This document shows positions 52,697 through 62,419 of a stretch of DNA of 64,000 nucleotides, piece by piece. The notes below the pieces were generated by a model. The model did not search any database. It was not told the DNA's origin and worked only from the letters and a program-made list of their open reading frames with translations. The stretch is from Sphingomonas sp. 32-66-10 (GTDB lineage: Bacteria > Pseudomonadota > Alphaproteobacteria > Sphingomonadales > Sphingomonadaceae): NCBI GenBank assembly GCA_002280565.1, contig NCEF01000019.1, positions 16,232 to 80,231 of the forward strand. Direction: 5' to 3'. How positions within the stretch are numbered: the first letter of the stretch is position 1; the number at the start of each line of letters is the position of its first letter. The translations under genes were made by a program, and so were the position numbers.

Positions 52697-54435
52697 TCGT
52701 CCACCCCCACGCCCAGCGCAGCGACGGCGGCGGGCTTGCCCTTGGTCTCCGCCTTCCACAGCAGCGGCGTGAGGTCGGACACATCCACGTCCCGCCGCTC
52801 GTCAGGGACCACGCCCAGCATCGCGCCGGTGCGCATCACCACGCGGTTGACGACGGGGGCCGCAGTCCACCCGGCGGTGGACTGGCCCGCAGATTGCGCA
52901 TTACCGATCGGCGAATCGAGCATCACCAGCACCACATAGCGCGGTGCGTCCATCGGGAAAGCCGCTGCGAAGGTCGATACGTTCTTGTTGCGCTGATATC
53001 CGCCACGTCCGGGCACTTCGGCAGTGCCGGTCTTGCCCCCGACGCGATAGCCCGGTGCGTCCGCCTTGCTGCCGGTCCCGTGCGTGACGATCAGGCGCAT
53101 CAGCTGGCGCATCCGCGCGCTGGTCGCCTCAGAGATCACCCGACGCCCCACCGGTGCCTTGCCCGGCTCGACCTTGCGCAGCGTCGCCGGGCGCCACACC
53201 CCGCCATTGATCATCGCGGCATAGGCGCTGGCCAGATGCAGCGGCGTCACCGCGATGCCATGGCCATAGGCGGTGGTCATCACCGTGGTGCGCGCCCAAT
53301 ATTTCGGCCACAACGGCCCGGCCACGCCGCCCAGCTCGATCGGGGCCTTGGTATCGAAGCCAAGACCGCGGAACATCGCCTCCATCCGGTCCTTGCCCAG
53401 CTCATCGGCGATCCGTGCCGTCGCGATGTTCGACGAATGGATCAGCGTCTCTGGGATGTTCAGCCAGCGCTTCTGCGCATGGTCGTCGCGGATGCGGAAC
53501 GCGCCGACCTGCAACGGCTCGGTCGCGTCGTAGCGTTTGGCCATCGACGGCGCGACCCCGCTCTCGATCGCGAACGCCATCGTCAGCGGCTTGAAGGTCG
53601 ACCCCAGCTCGTAAACGCTCTGTGTCACATTGTTGCGGAAATGCTCCGGGTTCGCACCCTTCACATTATTGGGGTTGAACGTCGGCAGCGACGTCATCGC
53701 CACCACCTCGCCCGTCGCGACGTCCAGGATCACCCCCGCCGCGCCGCGCGCCTGGAAATTCGCCATCGCCGCGCCCAGTTCACTGTCCAGCGCCGCCTGC
53801 GCGCGCAGGTCGATCGACAGCGCCACCGGCTTTCCGCGCTGCGCCGGATCGGTCAGCTGGCGGTCGAGGATATGCTCCATCCCGCTCACGCCCTTGCCGT
53901 CGAAATCTACAAAGCCCAGCGCGTGCGCCGCCAGCGTCGCCTGTGGATACAGCCGCTGCGGCTCGCGCGCGAACTCGATCCCCGGCTCACCCAGCGCATG
54001 CACCGCGGCGACCAATTCCGGCACCGCGCGGTGCTTCAAATAGGTGAAGCTCGCCTTGCTATTGAGCAGCTTGGCATAGTCCGCCGCGCTCTTGCCCGGC
54101 AGCGTCGCCGCCAGCATCTGCGCCAGCGCCACCTTGTCGCCGATCACCCGGTCGGGCCGCACGCCGATCGACCAGGCGTCGATCGTGCGGGCAAGCGGCG
54201 CGCCGTTGCGGTCGACCAGATCGCCGCGCAACGGGACCAGCATCGCGTTGACGCTCGGCGCACGCTGCGGCTCGGCAAAGACTGCCAACAGCGCCAGCCG
54301 TCCGACGATCACCGCAAATGCCGCCGCGAATAACAGGGTCAGGATCATCAGCCGCACATGCGCGACCGCAATCGGCGACGACCGGCTACCGTCGCGAGCG
54401 CGGACCCGCGGCGCAGGGGCGACCAGGACCGTCAC
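52693..54435 (-). CDS. ftsI: penicillin-binding protein 3, septal transpeptidase FtsI
   Basis: FtsI is a class B PBP that cross-links septal peptidoglycan. The 580-residue product has a cytoplasmic N-terminus, a membrane helix at ~29-50, the pedestal domain (AMLVPLRGDLVDRNGAPLAR), then the penicillin-binding domain with SxxK in ELGSTFKPL, SxN in HSSNIATARIA and KTGT in YRVGGKTGTAEVPG. It overlaps the ftsL stop as ATGA. Confidence 0.97.
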   Translation of the reverse strand: MTVLVAPAPRVRARDGSRSSPIAVAHVRLMILTLLFAAAFAVIVGRLALLAVFAEPQRAPSVNAMLVPLRGDLVDRNGAPLARTIDAWSIGVRPDRVIGDKVALAQMLAATLPGKSAADYAKLLNSKASFTYLKHRAVPELVAAVHALGEPGIEFAREPQRLYPQATLAAHALGFVDFDGKGVSGMEHILDRQLTDPAQRGKPVALSIDLRAQAALDSELGAAMANFQARGAAGVILDVATGEVVAMTSLPTFNPNNVKGANPEHFRNNVTQSVYELGSTFKPLTMAFAIESGVAPSMAKRYDATEPLQVGAFRIRDDHAQKRWLNIPETLIHSSNIATARIADELGKDRMEAMFRGLGFDTKAPIELGGVAGPLWPKYWARTTVMTTAYGHGIAVTPLHLASAYAAMINGGVWRPATLRKVEPGKAPVGRRVISEATSARMRQLMRLIVTHGTGSKADAPGYRVGGKTGTAEVPGRGGYQRNKNVSTFAAAFPMDAPRYVVLVMLDSPIGNAQSAGQSTAGWTAAPVVNRVVMRTGAMLGVVPDERRDVDVSDLTPLLWKAETKGKPAAVAALGVGVDE

Positions 54436-55043
54436 CGCAATTTGCGCGCCTCCGCGCGGACGCCCTGCATCAGGTCGCCAAAGCTCGAATCCTTGAGCAG
54501 CTTGCTGTCCAGCGACGCGACCGCCGCGTCCTTTGCGACGACCGGCGCCGGCGCAGCCGCCCGCTTCGGCTTGGCGGCGGTTGCCGCAGCGACCGCCACC
54601 GGAGCCGACGGGGTCTTCGCGGCCGCCGCCTTCTCGACCACTGGCTTGACCGCCGCGACCGCATCGCTCGCCACCGTCGGGCCTCTCACCACTTCGGGCA
54701 GGCCCTGCGGAACGACCATCGCGGCATAGCGCTCGGCGGTGCCGTCACCTTCCATCGGGCGCAGTGCCGCGAGTTCGGTATCGCTCGCCAGGAACTGGCG
54801 CGGCGTCGGCGCGGTATAGCGCATCACCTCCCCATTCCAGCGCTCGAGCTGGGCCAGATTGGCGCGCGTGTCGAACTCGGTCTCAAGGCCGCGGATGTCC
54901 TTGTGCGCCTTGGCGATGGCACGCTCGACCGCTTCGACCTTCGACCGCTCAGCCGCGACCTGCGACGACACCAGGTAACAAGCCGGCGTCACGATCACGC
55001 CGGTCAGAAACCATCCAAAGCCGCTCAACGCCTTGACCGCCAT
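54432..55043 (-). CDS. ftsL: FtsL-like division protein
   Basis: The 203-residue product from ATG 55043 has a short N-terminus and one membrane helix at ~7-26 (GFGWFLTGVIVTPACYLVSS). A coiled coil follows (VAAERSKVEAVERAIAKAHK, DIRGLETEFDTRANLAQLER) and then an Ala/Lys/Pro-rich tail. Position between rsmH and ftsI and the bitopic coiled-coil layout identify the FtsL equivalent; sequence conservation in this family is low. It is longer than E. coli FtsL because of the tail. Confidence 0.85.
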   Translation of the reverse strand: MAVKALSGFGWFLTGVIVTPACYLVSSQVAAERSKVEAVERAIAKAHKDIRGLETEFDTRANLAQLERWNGEVMRYTAPTPRQFLASDTELAALRPMEGDGTAERYAAMVVPQGLPEVVRGPTVASDAVAAVKPVVEKAAAAKTPSAPVAVAAATAAKPKRAAAPAPVVAKDAAVASLDSKLLKDSSFGDLMQGVRAEARKLR

Positions 55044-55053
55044 TACCGCCTCC

Positions 55054-56016
55054 TCAACGCCACGCCGGTGCCGCCGTGCGCCGCGCGACGCGCAACGTCG
55101 CCGACCGGGCACGCGGGTTCACCGCAATCTCATCCTCGCCGGCCCGGATCGCCTTTGCGGGCGGTTCGAAGCTCGGCGCCTGTTCCGCCGCGACCATCGG
55201 GCGATGCCGTGATCCCGTCGGCTCACTCCCGCTGCGTTCGCGCAGGAATTTCTTGACCATCCGGTCCTCCAGGCTGTGGAACGTCACCACCGCTAGCCGC
55301 CCGCCGGGCTTCAGCGCCCGCTCGGCCGCAACCAGCCCTTCCTCAAGCTCGTCGAGCTCGCGGTTGAGGTGAATCCGGATCGCCTGGAAGGTCCGGGTGG
55401 CCGGGTCCTTCTTCTCATGCGGACGATACCCAAGGGCCCGCCGCACCACATTGGCCAGGTCCCCCGTGCGCGCGAGAGGCCGTGCCTTCACAATCGCTTG
55501 TGCCACACGTCGGGCCTGTTTTTCTTCCCCGTAATTCCTCAGTATCGTGGTTAAATCGGACTCGCTGATTTCGTTAACGAGTTCGGCCGCGGTCATGCCC
55601 GACTGATCCATCCGCATGTCGAGCGGACCGTCCGACTGAAAGCTGAATCCCCGGTCGGCCTGGTCGAGCTGCATCGACGACACGCCGATGTCCAGCGTCA
55701 CGCCATCGACCGGCGACAGCCCGCGCGCGTCCAGTTCCCGGTCCATCGCGGAAAAGGGCGACTGGATCAGGATCAGACGGTTTTCGCTCGCGTTCACAAG
55801 CGTTTGGCCGCTTTCGATCGCGCTTGGGTCGCGGTCGAAAGCGGCCACCTCGGCGCCCCGCTCGAGGAACGCGCATGTGTAGCCACCGGCACCAAATGTC
55901 CCATCGACATGGCGCTCGCCGGGCTGAATGGCGAGCGCGTCGAGCACCTCGGCGAGCATCACCGGAATATGTGGACGATCCTGGTTAACGGCGTCGCTGG
56001 CGAACGTGGCGGTCAC
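55054..56016 (-). CDS. rsmH: 16S rRNA (cytosine(1402)-N(4))-methyltransferase
   Basis: RsmH (MraW) methylates C1402 in the ribosomal decoding centre using SAM. The 320-residue product has HIPVMLAEVLDAL, the SAM loop DGTFGAGGYTCAFLERG, GVTLDIGVSSMQLDQADRGF and RALKPGGRLAVVTFHSLEDR, all family hallmarks. GTG 56016 overlaps the mraZ stop as GTGA. Confidence 0.96.
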   Translation of the reverse strand: MTATFASDAVNQDRPHIPVMLAEVLDALAIQPGERHVDGTFGAGGYTCAFLERGAEVAAFDRDPSAIESGQTLVNASENRLILIQSPFSAMDRELDARGLSPVDGVTLDIGVSSMQLDQADRGFSFQSDGPLDMRMDQSGMTAAELVNEISESDLTTILRNYGEEKQARRVAQAIVKARPLARTGDLANVVRRALGYRPHEKKDPATRTFQAIRIHLNRELDELEEGLVAAERALKPGGRLAVVTFHSLEDRMVKKFLRERSGSEPTGSRHRPMVAAEQAPSFEPPAKAIRAGEDEIAVNPRARSATLRVARRTAAPAWR

Positions 56017-56522
56017 AGCACCACCCCTTTCTCGTCCAGGCAATAGCGGCACGCCGCCTTGATCTGGTCAGAGATGGTCGGGTGGTCGAGCAGGGTGCGC
56101 GGGTTCCACAGCTCGATCATCGCGCCGACGCCCATGAAGAATGCGTAGCTGCCCTTCGGAATCCCGGCGAGGTGCCCCAGCATGCCAGGCAGAACGAACC
56201 GGCCCGACGGATCGAACGCGATATTCTCGCTCGCCCCCACGCCGTCGCGCCAGATATTGGCGTCGGCCTGACCGCGATGCCCGGCAAACTCGGTCGCACG
56301 CGCGTCGAGCCGTTCCATCACCACATCGAAATAGGGCTCGTCATAAGCGACCAGGCAATTGTCGGTTTCGTGGGGCGACAGGATCGCGACCCGGGCTTCC
56401 TTGCTGTCGACAGTGTGGCCGCTGTTCTTCTCGAGCGTCGCGCGCAGGGCCGCGGGGATGGCGACACGACCCTTGTCGTCCACCAGCTGTAAGCCAACCC
56501 CTCTGTAGCCGCTGCGTGCCAC
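56013..56522 (-). CDS. mraZ: MraZ, first gene and regulator of the dcw cluster
   Basis: MraZ is an AbrB-fold DNA-binding protein that represses its own operon. The product contains one clear SpoVT/AbrB half, LVDDKGRVAIPAALRATLEK, and the second, IAFDPSGRFVLPGMLGHLAG, with the family C-terminus. GTG 56522 gives 169 residues and has AAGGGG upstream; longer forms to 56591 begin with Arg-rich sequence and were not chosen. Start confidence is moderate. Confidence 0.85.
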   Translation of the reverse strand: MARSGYRGVGLQLVDDKGRVAIPAALRATLEKNSGHTVDSKEARVAILSPHETDNCLVAYDEPYFDVVMERLDARATEFAGHRGQADANIWRDGVGASENIAFDPSGRFVLPGMLGHLAGIPKGSYAFFMGVGAMIELWNPRTLLDHPTISDQIKAACRYCLDEKGVVL

Positions 56523-56674
56523 CCTTGCCCCTTGCCTCCCGGGCACGCCTTTCCGCCTGTCGCGGCGCGCCATCGCACGCCCCGGACCCATGATGGCCGA
56601 CGATAAAGGTTACCCTGTTAACCGCTGGCCTATCGCAAGCGGTCCGGGTTTTCAATGCCTGAACTCGGGATTTC

Positions 56675-56737
56675 GCGGTAATTTGCCCCACTTTATGCCT
56701 TGGGTTACCGCTGTTTTCACTTCATTCGTTAAGTGAA
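56675..56737. promoter_or_regulatory. inverted repeats upstream of mraZ, likely dcw promoter region
   Basis: The 345 bases between mraZ (56522) and the gene ending at 56868 contain no credible ORF. Two perfect 7-base inverted repeats occur: GCGGTAA (56675-56681) with TTACCGC (56705-56711), and TTCACTT (56716-56722) with AAGTGAA (56731-56737), 8 bases apart. A GGTTA/TAACC pair lies nearer mraZ at about 56609-56624. The A/T-richer composition fits a promoter. One TGGG element, the unit of MraZ boxes, lies near 56687 on the minus strand, but not a clear triple repeat. Confidence 0.45.
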
Positions 56738-56867
56738 CACCCTATGTTCCACGGGGCTGGCGGGGCAAAATGCGGCGATCCGCCGGCCCTGGGGCCAGAC
56801 AGGCGGGCAGTGGTGGGAATTCCCGGAAATTCCCGCAGCCTGCCGCGGAGTCGCGGGTGCGCGGCGC

Positions 56868-57173
56868 TCATTCCCCGGTCGCAGGGGCTGGCGTGAGATC
56901 GGGCTCGGGGGATTCTGCGGTGCGCGGTGCGATGCCAAGCTCGGCGATCGGCTCGTCCTTGGGCTCGGCTGCGCTGTTGGTCACCATGCCCTCGGTCATG
57001 TTGGCGACCACGTCCGGCTTGGGCGCGCCCTCGGCCATCACCGGCGCCTCGTCACGCGCGGACGAAAAGATCGCGCTCGCTACCCCGATCAGCAGCAGAA
57101 CGGTGGCAAGCCCGGTCAGTCCGACGCGGACCCGCTGCATACTGGAATGTGGATCGCTGGGCATCGACTTCAT
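56868..57173 (-). CDS. single-pass membrane protein of unknown function, 101 aa
   Basis: The product has a short basic N-terminus, one membrane helix at ~16-37 (RVGLTGLATVLLLIGVASAI) and an acidic, proline-rich outer part (EAPVMAEGAPKPDVVANMTE, PKDEPIAELGIAPRTAESPE). No domain is recognisable. It lies 63 bases after cysK on the same strand and upstream of the dcw promoter region. Confidence 0.65.
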   Translation of the reverse strand: MKSMPSDPHSSMQRVRVGLTGLATVLLLIGVASAIFSSARDEAPVMAEGAPKPDVVANMTEGMVTNSAAEPKDEPIAELGIAPRTAESPEPDLTPAPATGE

Positions 57174-57236
57174 AAGCTGTGGCGTAAATGTAACGCCTTA
57201 ACAGCCGATTGTCGAACCCCCTTTTTGTCAGTTGCT

Positions 57237-58229
57237 TTACCCGCGATCGAGCCACTCGGGGACAGCCAGCCCCTTCGCCGCCAGCCATTCCGGATTGTAC
57301 AGCGTCGACAGATAGCGGAATCCCGTATCGCACAGGATCGTCGCGACCCGCGCGCCCGGCCCCAATTCACGCCCCAGCGCCACCGCGCCGGCAACATTGA
57401 TCCCTGACGACAGCCCCAGGCACAGCCCTTCCTCGGCCAGCAACCGGCGCACCCATTCCATCCCCTCATCATCACCGATGCGGAATTGCGTATCGATCGG
57501 CGCGCCTTCCAGGTTCGCGGTAATCCGCCCCTGCCCGATCCCCTCGGCCACCGACGACCCTTCGGCCTTCAACTCGCCATGCGCGTAATAGTTATACAGC
57601 GCCGCGCCATGCGGATCGCTCAGCGCGATACGGACCTTCTCGTCCTTTTCCTTGAGGCCAAGGCCGACGCCCGCAATCGTCCCGCCGGTCCCGGCGGCAC
57701 AGGTAAAGCCGTCGATCCGCCCCTCCATCTGGGTCCAGATCTCCTCGGCCGTCCCGACGATATGCGCGCGGCGGTTGGCGATATTGTCGAACTGGTTCGC
57801 CCAGATCGCGTTCGGCGTCTCCTCGGCGATGCGGCGGCTGGTGTGCACGAAATGCCCCGGGTTCGAATAGGGCGCAGCCGGCACCAGCACCAGCTCGGCG
57901 CCCAGCGCGCGTAGCGTGTCCATCTTCTCGCGGCTCTGCGTCTCGGGCATGACGATGATCGTCTTGTAGCCCTTGGCATTGGCGACCAGCGCCAGGCCGA
58001 TGCCGGTATTGCCCGCCGTCCCCTCGACGATCGTCCCGCCCGGCTGGATCAGCCCGCGCGCCTCGGCATCCTCGACGATGAACAGCGCCGCGCGATCCTT
58101 CACGCTTGCGCCGGGATTGGCGAATTCGCACTTGCCGAAAATGTCGCACCCGGCGGCCTCGCTCGGCCCTTTCAGCCGAACGAGCGGGGTGTTGCCGATC
58201 AGCGCGATGGTATCCTGTGCAACGTTCAT
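57237..58229 (-). CDS. cysK: cysteine synthase A
   Basis: O-acetylserine sulfhydrylase makes cysteine from O-acetylserine and sulfide. The 330-residue PLP enzyme has LIGNTPLVRLKG, the PLP Lys44 in NPGASVKDRAALFI, the substrate loop EGTAGNTGIGLALVANAKGY and the phosphate cup AAGTGGTIAGVGLGLKE. ATG 58229 is chosen because homology starts there; the frame stays open far upstream only through Gly/Arg-rich non-coding sequence. Confidence 0.93.
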   Translation of the reverse strand: MNVAQDTIALIGNTPLVRLKGPSEAAGCDIFGKCEFANPGASVKDRAALFIVEDAEARGLIQPGGTIVEGTAGNTGIGLALVANAKGYKTIIVMPETQSREKMDTLRALGAELVLVPAAPYSNPGHFVHTSRRIAEETPNAIWANQFDNIANRRAHIVGTAEEIWTQMEGRIDGFTCAAGTGGTIAGVGLGLKEKDEKVRIALSDPHGAALYNYYAHGELKAEGSSVAEGIGQGRITANLEGAPIDTQFRIGDDEGMEWVRRLLAEEGLCLGLSSGINVAGAVALGRELGPGARVATILCDTGFRYLSTLYNPEWLAAKGLAVPEWLDRG

Positions 58230-58343
58230 GGCCGGAACATAGGCACTGCCCCCGCCGCGCCGCAAGCAAGCGAAACTATGCGGGCACTGCTGCGGGCTTG
58301 CATCGCCCTCCCGCTGGCAGTGTCCGGGTGGTAGAGCGGCGCG

Positions 58344-58877
58344 GTGTCCCAAACCTCCCCGCCCCGCAAGGCCAGTTTCCCGCCCGTCACCGACGCCCGC
58401 ACCCGCGTGCTGATCTGCGGCAGCCTGCCCGGCGACCGCAGCCTCGCGGCGCGCCAATATTATGCCCATCCCCAGAACCAGTTCTGGCGGCTGCTCGCCG
58501 CCGTCATCGACCGCGCCGACCTGCCCGCCTTGCCCTATGACGCCCGCCTCGCCGCGCTCCTGAACGCCCGCATCGGCCTGTGGGACGCCGTCGCCAGCGC
58601 GACGCGGCCGGGCAGCACCGACGCGGCGATCGCGGCAGTGCAGCCCAACGATCTCGCCACCCTCGCCGCCACCCTGCCCGACCTCACCACCATCGCCTTC
58701 AACGGCGCCACCGCCCACCGCCTGGGCCTGCGCCAGCTCGGGACACAGGCATCGCGCTGGCAAATTCTTCCCCTCCCCTCCTCCAGCCCGCTGCACACCA
58801 TCGGCCTCCCGGCAAAGCTCCCGGCATGGCTTGCCCTGCGCGACCTCCTCGCCACGCCGGCATCACCCCGGCTCTGA
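58344..58877 (+). CDS. DNA-deoxyinosine (hypoxanthine-DNA) glycosylase, UDG superfamily
   Basis: The 177-residue product matches the DNA-deoxyinosine glycosylase group of the MUG/UDG superfamily: VLICGSLPGDRSLAARQYYA, then HPQNQFWRLL, LNARIGLWDAVASATRPGST, and IAFNGATAHRL. It would excise hypoxanthine from DNA after adenine deamination. Start is GTG 58344, directly before the conserved region; no better start lies nearby. It diverges from cysK across a 114-base gap. Confidence 0.85.
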   Translation: MSQTSPPRKASFPPVTDARTRVLICGSLPGDRSLAARQYYAHPQNQFWRLLAAVIDRADLPALPYDARLAALLNARIGLWDAVASATRPGSTDAAIAAVQPNDLATLAATLPDLTTIAFNGATAHRLGLRQLGTQASRWQILPLPSSSPLHTIGLPAKLPAWLALRDLLATPASPRL

Positions 58878-58900
58878 GCCGGGCGCCGCATCCGTCCCGT

Positions 58901-59434
58901 TCAGCGCGGCAGATAATATCCCCGGCTCGCCGCATCGCGCCGCGCCGCGCCGGTCGCGACCAGCGTCTCCAGCACCTGCTCCACCCGCTCGCGCCGCTTG
59001 GGGCTGGCCCGCCCGGCATAGGCCGCCGCCAGCGCCGGCACGGTAATCGGCGCATCCGCCCGCGCCAGCAGGTCGCGGACCGACCGGATCTGGTCCAGCC
59101 CGTCGCTCGGCCATTTGACGTCCTGCGTCACCACCATCTCGCCCAGATCGGCCTCGACCTGCACTTCGCCCTTCACCTTGGCGGCCAGGCGCGGCTTCTG
59201 GAAATCGGGGCGCAGCCACTGCACCACCCCCGCCTGCTCCGCCGCCGCGCGCTCCTGATTGAGCGCAACCAGCCGCACCAGCAATTCCTCCTCCGCCGCC
59301 TCCTGCTCCGCGCTTTTGTGCGCGCTGGGCGTCGTCCCCCCGGGCTTGCCGACCAGGCGCTCGCGCTGCTTACCCCGCGCCGACCCCGGCCCGCTGCTGA
59401 TTGAGCCGGAACAGCCGCGCCAGAATCTCGTCAT
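58901..59434 (-). CDS. small protein with C-terminal helix-turn-helix-like region, overlapping the MmeI-like gene
   Basis: The frame opens at ATG 59434 inside the 3' end of the MmeI-like gene. The first ~25 codons are overlap sequence; family-like text starts near GKQRERLVGKPGGTTPSAHK. It continues with EEELLVRLVALNQERAAAEQ, GVVQWLRPDFQKP, KWPSDGLDQIRSVRDLLARA and KRRERVEQVLETLVATGAAR, the last two resembling a winged helix. The true start is unclear. It may be a separate partner of the restriction gene or its C-terminal part cut off by a frameshift, because LNQxRA recurs at the end of the large protein. Confidence 0.55.
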   Translation of the reverse strand: MTRFWRGCSGSISSGPGSARGKQRERLVGKPGGTTPSAHKSAEQEAAEEELLVRLVALNQERAAAEQAGVVQWLRPDFQKPRLAAKVKGEVQVEADLGEMVVTQDVKWPSDGLDQIRSVRDLLARADAPITVPALAAAYAGRASPKRRERVEQVLETLVATGAARRDAASRGYYLPR

Positions 59435-62255
59435 CGGTCAGAACGCCAGCGCGCCAGTCCTCGCCCCAGCCATAGGCATCGGCCACTGCGGCATCCAGCG
59501 CGGCATGGGCATTGGCCAGCCATTGCGGGCGCGCATTATACAGGTTGGTCAGCGTGCGCTTCTTCAGCTCCTTCGCCGCCTCTTCGTCCTTGGGCAGGAT
59601 GCGGTCGGGATAGCCCGCCACAACCTCCGGCACCCGCACCACCAGATCGGCCGGATTGAGCCAGTTTTCGCGCAGTTCGTTCAACCGCGCGGCGGCAGCG
59701 GCAATCGCCCGTGCGCGCGGGTCGTCGGCATAATCGGCGGCGGGAATGTCGGGGGTCAGCCCCTCGGGGAAGGGGAAGGTTTCGAAGCAATCGCCCGGAG
59801 TATAGACCGGGTCATTGCCCACGCCGTGGAACTGGCACGTCGCCAAGCTCCATGTTTCGTGGATCTTGCTGCTCAAAATGCCGAACATGGCGTCCGATTC
59901 ACTATCGATCAGGATTACGCGAGTATCCGGGATCATATCGACGTCTAACCAACGAAACAGGCGGTACTTCGTCACCAGTCCGGTCGCCAACACACGTTTT
60001 TTTCCCAGAAGCACCCTCTTTGCTTGATCTCCTGTACGACGAAATAGCCACCAGTTATGCAGTTGTTTTGGATCACGGCTACCCGCACGGGATAATAAAA
60101 TTGCTGTCTCAATCCCAGCAAAGGGAGATTCAAAGAGTGCGGCTTCTTCGAGCGTCAGACCGCAGAAATCGATGATCCATTCATCTTTGCCGCGCCCAAC
60201 GATATCGGCAACTGTAATATAGCGTTTGACCACAGCCGCATTGCTGAGGCCGTTCGGGTTCGAAGGTGCTGACAGCATTTGTCGCGCGAGCTCGCCTTTC
60301 AATTCAAAGGGACCGCCCTTTTCGACCCCTCGCACTGCGCGCTTTCGATTGTGGCCCAGAGCTTTGCTGGTTTGCAAATTGACCTTAAGAGCCTTCAAAT
60401 CCGGCGTGACACGTCCCACCGCATTTCCATCGAGCAAAGCGCCATTGGTTGGCGCTGCAGCACAAGCGATTAGAGATACGCGTACATCCGCGCCGTCGAC
60501 CACCCAAGGCTCGTCGCTTAGCGCAAAAATGACTGGTGCTCGCTCGTAGAGCAAATTGGCGACCGTCGAGTTGGCCGGACTCCGAACCATGTTCGTAGCA
60601 ACAAAGCCGATTCGCTGAGCACCCCGCTCAATGGCTCTGGCTGCCTGAAAGAACCAAAATGTAACGAGGTCGGACGCCGGCATTCCTGTGGGAAGCAAAC
60701 CCCTCATTTGCTGTGTGTAAAGTGGGCCGAGGCGGTCCAGCATCCACTTCGCTCCCAGAAACGGCGGATTCCCCACCACCACGTCCGCTTCCGGCCACTC
60801 CGCCCGCGTGCCATCCTCGGCCAGCACCGCATCGCGGCACTCGATCGTATCGAGCGGCCGCAGGATCGGGTTCTTCGCCGCATCGAACCCGTTGCGCCGC
60901 ATCCACTGGATTTCGCCGATCCACACGCTCACCCGCGCCAGTTCGGCGGCATAGGGGTTCAGCTCGATCCCCAGCACGCTTTCCGGCCCCACCCGCGGGA
61001 ACCCGCGCGGCAGGCCCAGCGCCTCGGCATCCAGATTGGCGCGATGCTCGATATCCTTCAGGCTGCGCAGCGCGACATACAGGAAATTGCCCGATCCGCA
61101 CGCCGGGTCCAGCACGCGAAACGCCGCCAGCCGCTCGATAAACGCCGAATGGATCGCCGCCGCCTCGTCCTTCAGCTTTTCCGCCTTGCGCCGTTCGGCG
61201 GGGGTCAACAGCCGCTCGGCGGTGCGCTTGGGCGCGCTTTCGACGATCGCCGTCATCCGCGCCAGCGCGTCGGCCCATTCTGCTTCCAGCGGCTCGATGA
61301 TCACCGGGCGCACGATCATCATGATCTTGTCCCGGTCGGTATAATGCGCGCCCAGCTGGCTGCGCTTCGCCGGGTCCAGCCCGCGTTCGAACAACGTGCC
61401 CAGGATCGACGGGTCGATCTGGCTCCAGTCGCGCCCCGCCGCCTGGATCAGCTGTTCGATATCTTCGGCATCGACCGGCAGGACATGATTGTCGGTGAAC
61501 AGCCCGCCGTTGAACCATTCGATCGCGGTAAACCCGACCTTGCCGCCCTTGTGCGCCATCGCCCCGAACAGGGTCGCGGCATTTTCGGCGAACTCGGCGG
61601 GGTTGCGGCGGCTGACCTCCAGCATCTTCTTGAACAGATGATCGGGCAGCAACCCGACATCCTCCGCGAACATGCAGAACACCAGCTGGTTGACGAAATG
61701 CGCGACCTGATGCGCCTCGTGCCCGCGCTCGCGCAGCCGTTGCGCCAGTCCCGCAAATTCGCGCGCGGTTTCTTCGGTCAGTTCCTGCCGCGACTTTTCG
61801 GGTTTGAACTGGTCCGGTTCGGTGAACGCTGCCTTCAGCTTCGCCCGCACCGCCCCGTCGATCAGGTCGTCCAGCGCAAAGCTATGCGTTTCCTGCACGC
61901 TGTTGGTCCAGTTGGTCCGGACGATGATCCGGTCCATGTCGGACACGATCAACAGCGGCGGGTTCTCCAGGGCCACCGCATATTGCAACAACTGGCGATA
62001 GGCGGCGTCCAGATTTGCGTGCCGCCCCTTATACTCCCACGCGAAACATCCGCGCCGCCACACATCGGCCCAGCCATTGCCGCCGCTGGTCTTGTTCGCG
62101 CCCTTCTCGAACGTGAACCACTCGCCCTTCGGATCGGCGGATACCGGGTCGAGCACGCCCAGCAGCGCACACAAATCGTTGAAATGGCTCTGTGAAGCCG
62201 ATCGCTCCTTCAGCTCGTTGGCGCGTCATTTGGTCAGAAATTCGGTGGGGGTCAT
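59370..62255 (-). pseudogene. MmeI-like type IIL restriction-modification enzyme with stop at codon 10
   Basis: MmeI-type enzymes join an endonuclease, an adenine methyltransferase and a target-recognition domain in one chain. From ATG 62255 the reading is MTPTEFLTK, TGA, RANELKERSASQSHFNDLC; the stop stands where TGG (Trp) would fit. After it the frame is open for 951 codons. Visible domains are: a nuclease motif D-X9-E-X-K (DVWRRGCFAWEYK; Asp64, Glu74, Lys76, almost the MmeI spacing), a helical spacer, SAM motif FRVLDPACGSGNFLYVAL, catalytic VVGNPPFLGAK, and a long recognition region to ~930. TTG 62174 could restart translation but drops the first 27 residues, leaving the nuclease motif at residues 37-49. 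Confidence 0.8.
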
Positions 62256-62419
62256 CCGCCAACGCTACTCAGCGCCACCCGCTCTGACCAGCCCAATCCG
62301 CCCTTTCCTACAACCCCCGATCCGGCATATCTAACCCGTCCCCCAATCACCCCGCCGGGACGCCGCCATGCCGCACCCCTTCCCCCACACCCGCACCGCC
62401 TGCGGCCCCCGCCCGCGCG

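Noticed and set aside
56600-56640. CtrA site (TTAA-N7-TTAA) upstream of mraZ
   Set aside because: TTAC and TTAACC near 56610 are only 4 bases apart, so the spacing does not match.
58230-58796. N-terminal extension of cysK by 189 codons
   Set aside because: The sequence is Gly/Arg/Glu-rich shadow of the DNA glycosylase gene on the other strand; cysteine synthase homology begins at 58229.
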